A stretch of DNA of 32,265 nucleotides, taken from NCBI GenBank assembly GCA_900893395.1, contig CAAHFI010563178.1, positions 1-32,265 of the forward strand. Direction: 5' to 3'. Of the stretch, positions 23,771 to 32,265 are shown one piece after another; the stretch's first letter is position 1; the number at the start of each line of letters is the position of its first letter. This DNA is from Euglena gracilis (Eukaryota > Euglenozoa > Euglenophyceae > Euglenales > Euglenaceae). Position numbers and translations under genes: made by a program. The notes under the pieces are model-generated. The model made no database searches and was not told the DNA's origin. It worked only from the letters and a program-made list of their open reading frames with translations.

Positions 23771-26700
23771 CCCCAATCGGTTTCCAGTTTGAGGCCCATA
23801 TGACCCTGTTCCTTGGGCCCAGGTGGGCTGGCCTAGTGGTACTGACATTTGGGGTCCCAGAGCACCCATCCAGATTCTTTCAAAATTTGCAAGGTATATG
23901 ACATCCGCATGTTTTTCACACCCGTAGGCACTAATCCGGCCGGCACACTGGAATATCTATCCCTGGGAACATAATGGGAACCCCCAATCGGTTTCCAGTT
24001 TGAGGCCCATATGACCCTGTTCCTTGGGCCCAGGTGGGCTGGCCTAGTGGTACTGACATTTGGGGTCCCAGAGCACCCATCCAGATTCTTTCAAAATTTG
24101 CAAGGTATATGACATCCGCATGTTTTTCACACCCGTAGGCACTAATCCGGCCGGCACACTGGAATATCTATCCCTGGGAACATAATGGGAACCCCCAATC
24201 GGTTTCCAGTTTGAGGCCCATATGACCCTGTTCCTTGGGCCCAGGTGGGCTGGCCTAGTGGTACTGACATTTGGGGTCCCAGAGCACCCATCCAGATTCT
24301 TTCAAAATTTGCAAGGTATATGACATCCGCATGTTTTTCACACCCGTAGGCACTAATCCGGCCGGCACACTGGAATATCTATCCCTGGGAACATAATGGG
24401 AACCCCCAATCGGTTTCCAGTTTGAGGCCCATATGACCCTGTTCCTTGGGCCCAGGTGGGCTGGCCTAGTGGTACTGACATTTGGGGTCCCAGAGCACCC
24501 ATCCAGATTCTTTCAAAATTTGCAAGGTATATGACATCCGCATGTTTTTCACACCCGTAGGCACTAATCCGGCCGGCACACTGGAATATCTATCCCTGGG
24601 AACATAATGGGAACCCCCAATCGGTTTCCAGTTTGAGGCCCATATGACCCTGTTCCTTGGGCCCAGGTGGGCTGGCCTAGTGGTACTGACATTTGGGGTC
24701 CCAGAGCACCCATCCAGATTCTTTCAAAATTTGCAAGGTATATGACATCCGCATGTTTTTCACACCCGTAGGCACTAATCCGGCCGGCACACTGGAATAT
24801 CTATCCCTGGGAACATAATGGGAACCCCCAATCGGTTTCCAGTTTGAGGCCCATATGACCCTGTTCCTTGGGCCCAGGTGGGCTGGCCTAGTGGTACTGA
24901 CATTTGGGGTCCCAGAGCACCCATCCAGATTCTTTCAAAATTTGCAAGGTATATGACATCCGCATGTTTTTCACACCCGTAGGCACTAATCCGGCCGGCA
25001 CACTGGAATATCTATCCCTGGGAACATAATGGGAACCCCAATCGGTTTCCAGTTTGAGGCCCATATGACCCTGTTCCTTGGGCCCAGGTGGGCTGGCCTA
25101 GTGGTACTGACATTTGGGGTCCCAGAGCACCCATCCAGATTCTTTCAAAATTTGCAAGGTATATGACATCCGCATGTTTTTCACACCCGTAGGCACTAAT
25201 CCGGCCGGCACACTGGAATATCTATCCCTGGGAACATAATGGGAACCCCCAATCGGTTTCCAGTTTGAGGCCCATATGACCCTGTTCCTTGGGCCCAGGT
25301 GGGCTGGCCTAGTGGTACTGACATTTGGGGTCCCAGAGCACCCATCCAGATTCTTTCAAAATTTGCAAGGTATATGACATCCGCATGTTTTTCACACCCG
25401 TAGGCACTAATCCGGCCGGCACACTGGAATATCTATCCCTGGGAACATAATGGGAACCCCCAATCGGTTTCCAGTTTGAGGCCCATATGACCCTGTTCCT
25501 TGGGCCCAGGTGGGCTGGCCTAGTGGTACTGACATTTGGGGTCCCAGAGCACCCATCCAGATTCTTTCAAAATTTGCAAGGTATATGACATCCGCATGTT
25601 TTTCACACCCGTAGGCACTAATCCGGCCGGCACACTGGAATATCTATCCCTGGGAACATAATGGGAACCCCCAATCGGTTTCCAGTTTGAGGCCCATATG
25701 ACCCTGTTCCTTGGGCCCAGGTGGGCTGGCCTAGTGGTACTGACATTTGGGGTCCCAGAGCACCCATCCAGATTCTTTCAAAATTTGCAAGGTATATGAC
25801 ATCCGCATGTTTTTCACACCCGTAGGCACTAATCCGGCCGGCACACTGGAATATCTATCCCTGGGAACATAATGGGAACCCCCAATCGGTTTCCAGTTTG
25901 AGGCCCATATGACCCTGTTCCTTGGGCCCAGGTGGGCTGGCCTAGTGGTACTGACATTTGGGGTCCCAGAGCACCCATCCAGATTCTTTCAAAATTTGCA
26001 AGGTATATGACATCCGCATGTTTTTCACACCCGTAGGCACTAATCCGGCCGGCACACTGGAATATCTATCCCTGGGAACATAATGGGAACCCCCAATCGG
26101 TTTCCAGTTTGAGGCCCATATGACCCTGTTCCTTGGGCCCAGGTGGGCTGGCCTAGTGGTACTGACATTTGGGGTCCCAGAGCACCCATCCAGATTCTTT
26201 CAAAATTTGCAAGGTATATGACATCCGCATGTTTTTCACACCCGTAGGCACTAATCCGGCCGGCACACTGGAATATCTATCCCTGGGAACATAATGGGAA
26301 CCCCAATCGGTTTCCAGTTTGAGGCCCATATGACCCTGTTCCTTGGGCCCAGGTGGGCTGGCCTAGTGGTACTGACATTTGGGGTCCCAGAGCACCCATC
26401 CAGATTCTTTCAAAATTTGCAAGGTATATGACATCCGCATGTTTTTCACACCCGTAGGCACTAATCCGGCCGGCACACTGGAATATCTATCCCTGGGAAC
26501 ATAATGGGAACCCCCAATCGGTTTCCAGTTTGAGGCCCATATGACCCTGTTCCTTGGGCCCAGGTGGGCTGGCCTAGTGGTACTGACATTTGGGGTCCCA
26601 GAGCACCCATCCAGATTCTTTCAAAATTTGCAAGGTATATGACATCCGCATGTTTTTCACACCCGTAGGCACTAATCCGGCCGGCACACTGGAATATCTA

Positions 26701-28110
26701 TCCCTGGGAACATAATGGGAACCCCCAATCGGTTTCCAGTTTGAGGCCCATATGACCCTGTTCCTTGGGCCCAGGTGGGCTGGCCTAGTGGTACTGACAT
26801 TTGGGGTCCCAGAGCACCCATCCAGATTCTTTCAAAATTTGCAAGTATATGACATCCGCATGTTTTTCACACCCGTAGGCACTAATCCGGCCGGCACACT
26901 GGAATATCTATCCCTGGGAACATAATGGGAACCCCCAATCGGTTTCCAGTTTGAGGCCCATATGACCCTGTTCCTTGGGCCCAGGTGGGCTGGCCTAGTG
27001 GTACTGACATTTGGGGTCCAGAGCACCCATCCAGATTCTTTCAAAATTTGCAAGGTATATGACATCCGCATGTTTTTCACACCCGTAGGCACTAATCCGG
27101 CCGGCACACTGGAATATCTATCCCTGGGAACATAATGGGAACCCCCAATCGGTTTCCAGTTTGAGGCCCATATGACCCTGTTCCTTGGGCCCAGGTGGGC
27201 TGGCCTAGTGGTACTGACATTTGGGGTCCCAGAGCACCCATCCAGATTCTTTCAAAATTTGCAAGGTATATGACATCCGCATGTTTTTCACACCCGTAGG
27301 CACTAATCCGGCCGGCACACTGGAATATCTATCCCTGGGAACATAATGGGAACCCCCAATCGGTTTCCAGTTTGAGGCCCATATGACCCTGTTCCTTGGG
27401 CCCAGGTGGGCTGGCCTAGTGGTACTGACATTTGGGGTCCCAGAGCACCCATCCAGATTCTTTCAAAATTTGCAAGGTATATGACATCCGCATGTTTTTC
27501 ACACCCGTAGGCACTAATCCGGCCGGCACACTGGAATATCTATCCCTGGGAACATAATGGGAACCCCCAATCGGTTTCCAGTTTGAGGCCCATATGACCC
27601 TGTTCCTTGGGCCCAGGTGGGCTGGCCTAGTGGTACTGACATTTGGGGTCCCAGAGCACCCATCCAGATTCTTTCAAAATTTGCAAGGTATATGACATCC
27701 GCATGTTTTTCACACCCGTAGGCACTAATCCGGCCGGCACACTGGAATATCTATCCCTGGGAACATAATGGGAACCCCCAATCGGTTTCCAGTTTGAGGC
27801 CCATATGACCCTGTTCCTTGGGCCCAGGTGGGCTGGCCTAGTGGTACTGACATTTGGGGTCCCAGAGCACCCATCCAGATTCTTTCAAAATTTGCAAGGT
27901 ATATGACATCCGCATGTTTTTCACACCCGTAGGCACTAATCCGGCCGGCACACTGGAATATCTATCCCTGGGAACATAATGGGAACCCCCAATCGGTTTC
28001 CAGTTTGAGGCCCATATGACCCTGTTCCTTGGGCCCAGGTGGGCTGGCCTAGTGGTACTGACATTTGGGGTCCCAGAGCACCCATCCAGATTCTTTCAAA
28101 ATTTGCAAGT
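23771..28110. repeat. Possible six-monomer higher-order period
   Basis: The four-C variant of GGGAACCCCC occurs at 23771, 25036 and 26301. Both intervals are exactly 1265 bases, which is six units minus one. Two CAAGT short forms at about 26841 and 28105 are also six units apart (1264 bases, allowing for the base lost near 27017). The two marker series are not in the same phase, and the marker is absent six units before 23771 and six units after 26301. This may therefore reflect one or two local six-unit duplications rather than an established higher-order repeat. The markers are homopolymer losses, so error cannot be excluded. Confidence 0.4.
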
Positions 28111-30490
28111 ATATGACATCCGCATGTTTTTCACACCCGTAGGCACTAATCCGGCCGGCACACTGGAATATCTATCCCTGGGAACATAATGGGAACCCCC
28201 AATCGGTTTCCAGTTTGAGGCCCATATGACCCTGTTCCTTGGGCCCAGGTGGGCTGGCCTAGTGGTACTGACATTTGGGGTCCCAGAGCACCCATCCAGA
28301 TTCTTTCAAAATTTGCAAGGTATATGACATCCGCATGTTTTTCACACCCGTAGGCACTAATCCGGCCGGCACACTGGAATATCTATCCCTGGGAACATAA
28401 TGGGAACCCCCAATCGGTTTCCAGTTTGAGGCCCATATGACCCTGTTCCTTGGGCCCAGGTGGGCTGGCCTAGTGGTACTGACATTTGGGGTCCCAGAGC
28501 ACCCATCCAGATTCTTTCAAAATTTGCAAGGTATATGACATCCGCATGTTTTTCACACCCGTAGGCACTAATCCGGCCGGCACACTGGAATATCTATCCC
28601 TGGGAACATAATGGGAACCCCCAATCGGTTTCCAGTTTGAGGCCCATATGACCCTGTTCCTTGGGCCCAGGTGGGCTGGCCTAGTGGTACTGACATTTGG
28701 GGTCCCAGAGCACCCATCCAGATTCTTTCAAAATTTGCAAGGTATATGACATCCGCATGTTTTTCACACCCGTAGGCACTAATCCGGCCGGCACACTGGA
28801 ATATCTATCCCTGGGAACATAATGGGAACCCCCAATCGGTTTCCAGTTTGAGGCCCATATGACCCTGTTCCTTGGGCCCAGGTGGGCTGGCCTAGTGGTA
28901 CTGACATTTGGGGTCCCAGAGCACCCATCCAGATTCTTTCAAAATTTGCAAGGTATATGACATCCGCATGTTTTTCACACCCGTAGGCACTAATCCGGCC
29001 GGCACACTGGAATATCTATCCCTGGGAACATAATGGGAACCCCCAATCGGTTTCCAGTTTGAGGCCCATATGACCCTGTTCCTTGGGCCCAGGTGGGCTG
29101 GCCTAGTGGTACTGACATTTGGGGTCCCAGAGCACCCATCCAGATTCTTTCAAAATTTGCAAGGTATATGACATCCGCATGTTTTTCACACCCGTAGGCA
29201 CTAATCCGGCCGGCACACTGGAATATCTATCCCTGGGAACATAATGGGAACCCCCAATCGGTTTCCAGTTTGAGGCCCATATGACCCTGTTCCTTGGGCC
29301 CAGGTGGGCTGGCCTAGTGGTACTGACATTTGGGGTCCCAGAGCACCCATCCAGATTCTTTCAAAATTTGCAAGGTATATGACATCCGCATGTTTTTCAC
29401 ACCCGTAGGCACTAATCCGGCCGGCACACTGGAATATCTATCCCTGGGAACATAATGGGAACCCCCAATCGGTTTCCAGTTTGAGGCCCATATGACCCTG
29501 TTCCTTGGGCCCAGGTGGGCTGGCCTAGTGGTACTGACATTTGGGGTCCCAGAGCACCCATCCAGATTCTTTCAAAATTTGCAAGGTATATGACATCCGC
29601 ATGTTTTTCACACCCGTAGGCACTAATCCGGCCGGCACACTGGAATATCTATCCCTGGGAACATAATGGGAACCCCCAATCGGTTTCCAGTTTGAGGCCC
29701 ATATGACCCTGTTCCTTGGGCCCAGGTGGGCTGGCCTAGTGGTACTGACATTTGGGGTCCCAGAGCACCCATCCAGATTCTTTCAAAATTTGCAAGGTAT
29801 ATGACATCCGCATGTTTTTCACACCCGTAGGCACTAATCCGGCCGGCACACTGGAATATCTATCCCTGGGAACATAATGGGAACCCCCAATCGGTTTCCA
29901 GTTTGAGGCCCATATGACCCTGTTCCTTGGGCCCAGGTGGGCTGGCCTAGTGGTACTGACATTTGGGGTCCCAGAGCACCCATCCAGATTCTTTCAAAAT
30001 TTGCAAGGTATATGACATCCGCATGTTTTTCACACCCGTAGGCACTAATCCGGCCGGCACACTGGAATATCTATCCCTGGGAACATAATGGGAACCCCCA
30101 ATCGGTTTCCAGTTTGAGGCCCATATGACCCTGTTCCTTGGGCCCAGGTGGGCTGGCCTAGTGGTACTGACATTTGGGGTCCCAGAGCACCCATCCAGAT
30201 TCTTTCAAAATTTGCAAGGTATATGACATCCGCATGTTTTTCACACCCGTAGGCACTAATCCGGCCGGCACACTGGAATATCTATCCCTGGGAACATAAT
30301 GGGAACCCCCAATCGGTTTCCAGTTTGAGGCCCATATGACCCTGTTCCTTGGGCCCAGGTGGGCTGGCCTAGTGGTACTGACATTTGGGGTCCCAGAGCA
30401 CCCATCCAGATTCTTTCAAAATTTGCAAGGTATATGACATCCGCATGTTTTTCACACCCGTAGGCACTAATCCGGCCGGCACACTGGAAT

Positions 30491-32265
30491 ATCTATCCCT
30501 GGGAACATAATGGGAACCCCAATCGGTTTCCAGTTTGAGGCCCATATGACCCTGTTCCTTGGGCCCAGGTGGGCTGGCCTAGTGGTACTGACATTTGGGG
30601 TCCCAGAGCACCCATCCAGATTCTTTCAAAATTTGCAAGGTATATGACATCCGCATGTTTTTCACACCCGTAGGCACTAATCCGGCCGGCACACTGGAAT
30701 ATATCCCTGGGAACATAATGGGAACCCCAATCGGTTTCCAGTTTGAGGCCCATATGACCTGTTCCTTGGGCCCAGGTGGGCTGGCCTAGTGGTACTGACA
30801 TTTGGGGTCCCAGAGCACCCATCCAGATTCTTTCAAAATTTGCAAGGTATATGACATCGCATGTTTTTCACACCCGTAGGCACTAATCCGGCCGGCACAC
30901 TGGAATATCTATCCCTGGGAACATAATGGGAACCCCCAATCGGTTTCCAGTTTGAGGCCCATATGACCTGTTCCTTGGGCCCAGGTGGGCTGGCCTAGTG
31001 GTACTGACATTTGGGGTCCAGAGCACCCATCCAGATTCTTTCAAAATTTGCAAGGTATATGACATCCGCATGTTTTTCACACCGTAGGCACTAATCCGGC
31101 CGGCACACTGGAATATCTTCCCTGGGATATGGGTTTCGGTTTCCAGTTAGGCCATATGACCCTGTTCCTTGGCCCAGGTGGGCTGGCCTAGTGGTACTGA
31201 CATTTGGGGTCCCAGAGCACCCATCCAGATTCTTTCAAAATTTGCAAGGTATATGACATCCGCATGTTTTTCACCGTAGGCACTAATCCGGCCGGCACAC
31301 TGGAATATCTATCCCTGGGAACATAATGGGAACCCCAATCGGTTTCCAGTTTGAGGCCCATATGACCTGTTCCTTGGGCCCGGTGGGCTGGCCTAGTGGT
31401 ACTGACATTTGGGGTCCCAGAGCACCCATCCAGATTCTTTCAAAATTTGCAAGGTATATGACATCCGCATGTTTTTCACACCCGTAGGCACTAATCCGGC
31501 CGGCACACTGGAATATCTATCCCTGGGAACATAATGGGAACCCCAATCGGTTTCCAGTTTGAGGCCCATATGACCTGTTCCTTGGGCCCAGGTGGGCTGG
31601 CCTAGTGGTACTGACATTTGGGGTCCCAGAGCACCCATCCAGATTCTTTAAATTTGCAAGGTATATGACATCCGCATGTTTTTCACACCGTAGGCATAAT
31701 CCGGCGGCACACTGGAATATCTATCCCTGGGAACATAATGGGAACCCCAATCGGTTTCCAGTTTGAGGCCCATGATGTTCCTTGGGCCAGGTGGGCTGGC
31801 CTAGTGGTACTGACATTTGGGGTCCCAGAGCCATCCAGATTCTTTCAAATTTGCAAGGTATATGAATCCGCCATGTTTTTCACACCCGTAGGCACTAATC
31901 CGGCCGGCACACTGGAATATCTATCCTGGGAACATAATGGGAACCCCCAATCGGTTCCAGTTTGAGGCCCATATGACCCTGTTCCTTGGGCCAGGTGGGC
32001 TGGCTAGTGGTACTGACATTTGGGGTCCCAGACCCATCCAGATTCTTTCAAATTTGCAAGGTATATGACATCCGCATGTTTTTCACACCCGTAGGCACTA
32101 ATCCGGCCGGCACACTGGAATATCTATCCTGGGAAATAATGGGAACCCCAATCGGTTTCCAGTTTGAGGCCATATGACCCTGTTCCTTGGGCCCAGGTGG
32201 GCTGGACTAGTGGTACTGACATTTGGGGTCCCAAACCCATCCAGATTCTTTCAAATTTGCAAGGT
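30491..32265. repeat. Array segment 5: core-type monomers with rising indel load
   Basis: About eight monomers keep the core alleles (CTGTTCC, GCTGGCC, ACTGACA, CAAGGTATATG, AATATCT) but lose single bases with increasing frequency to the right. Examples are AATATATCC near 30700, GACCTGTTCC near 30757, GACATCGCATG near 30853, CACACCGTAGG near 31080, TTTAAATTTGC near 31647, GGCATAATCCGGCGGC near 31693 and AGAGCCATCC near 31827. Unit length falls below 210 bp. Losses fall mostly in short homopolymers. This is expected from weakly supported long-read consensus near a contig end, but real decay at an array edge would look similar. No telomere repeat or unique flank is reached. Confidence 0.85.
31112..31153. 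repeat. Shortened and scrambled stretch in the array tail
   Basis: Between ACTGGAATATC and CGGTTTCCAG the copy reads TTCCCTGGGATATGGGTTT instead of the usual TATCCCTGGG, ACATAATGGG and ACCCCCAAT segments. About a dozen bases are lost, and both direct-repeat TGGGAAC elements are disrupted. The next bases, CCAGTTAGGCC, are also short. It sits in the indel-rich tail, so low-quality consensus is a likely cause. Confidence 0.6.

Larger units (their letters stand above)
15359..30490. repeat. Array segment 4: near-identical core, about 72 monomers
   Basis: The monomers carry the full core set: CCTGTTCC, GGCTGGCC, ACTGACA, CAAGGTATATG and AATATCT, with the complete set first present in the copy starting at 15569. 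Between the GGGCTGGCCT landmarks at 15601 and 30361 there are exactly 70 units. Their total is ten bases short of 70 x 211, and I can place all ten losses: CAAGT for CAAGGT at about 16298, 16508, 17351, 26841 and 28105; four C for five at 19341, 23771, 25036 and 26301; and GGTCCAG for GGTCCCAG near 27017. The only substitution I noticed is GCTGACC at 18136, the older allele. Such uniformity implies recent amplification or very active homogenisation. Confidence 0.93.
1..32265. repeat. Satellite DNA array, about 211-bp monomer, about 154 head-to-tail copies
   Basis: The window is made entirely of one tandem repeat and runs off both ends, so the true array is longer. Landmarks such as CCCATATGACC, TTGGGCCCAGG, CTAGTGGTAC, CATCCAGATTC, ACTAATCCGGCCGG and CAATCGGTTTCCAG recur in fixed order every 210-212 bases, always in the same orientation. 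Counting ACTAATCCGG gives about 154 copies. Direct readings of the period include landmark starts at 15601, 15812 and 16023. No unique DNA, transposon or inverted block interrupts the array. Satellites of this size usually occupy centromeric, pericentromeric or subtelomeric heterochromatin, but the sequence alone does not show which applies here. I do not recognise the family. A multimeric array of another kind, such as an intergenic spacer, is possible but nothing supports it. Confidence 0.97.

Noticed and set aside
30595-32177. Plus-strand and minus-strand open frames of 63-109 codons in the array tail
   Set aside because: They arise where single-base losses join frames of adjacent monomers. 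The peptides are satellite translations and differ by frame jumps, as expected for noise.
1-32265. CRISPR-like array
   Set aside because: The entire 211-bp unit repeats with no unique spacers, and the unit is far longer than a CRISPR repeat-spacer pair.
1-32265. LTR element, virus-derived repeat or DNA transposon as the source of the array
   Set aside because: No reverse transcriptase, transposase, primer-binding site, terminal inverted repeat or target-site duplication is visible, and no copy is bounded by non-repeat DNA. A transposon origin of the monomer cannot be ruled out without a database search.
31900-32265. Telomere or subtelomere boundary at the right end
   Set aside because: No TTAGGG-like or other short telomeric repeat is present; the sequence simply continues as satellite to the last base.

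Overview
The whole 32,265-base window is one uninterrupted head-to-tail satellite DNA array. The repeat unit is about 211 bp (210-212 bp in intact copies), all copies share one orientation, and there are about 154 of them counted by the ACTAATCCGG landmark. I see no host gene, RNA gene, transposable element, CRISPR array, virus-like element or unique flanking DNA. Consensus GC, counted by hand on one core copy, is about 52% (109/211), with five CpG sites per unit. A nucleosome-scale repeat in a long, strongly homogenised array points to a eukaryotic centromeric, pericentromeric or other heterochromatic satellite. I do not recognise the family and cannot name the species.

Layout. (1) About 1-8870: older-type monomers (GACCCTATACC, GCTGACC, ACTCACA, CAAGTTATATG, AATACCTATCC) with many single-base length differences, two 131-bp short monomers (5043-5173 and 7262-7392) and two scrambled stretches (about 249-290 and 2983-3016). 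(2) About 8871-10550: an indel-rich block with a variant spacer after ATGACC and CAAGGTTATATG. (3) About 10551-15358: a mosaic zone in which the substitutions that define the later core appear one at a time, sometimes revert, and then become fixed. (4) About 15359-30490: a very uniform core. From 15601 to 30361 there are exactly 70 monomers; 70 x 211 = 14,770, the observed distance is 14,760, and the ten missing bases are ten located single-base deletions. (5) About 30491-32265: the same core type, but with single-base losses rising toward the window end.

What stands out is array evolution rather than genes: a recently amplified core beside a zone that appears to preserve steps toward its sequence, a fossil five-monomer tandem duplication (15359-17464), hints of a six-monomer period (23771-28105), one hypervariable microsite inside an otherwise near-constant monomer, and four structural irregularities that all begin just after CTAGTGG. 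Much of the length noise outside the core may be consensus error from long-read assembly. Every open reading frame in the window lies inside the repeat and I treat none as a gene.
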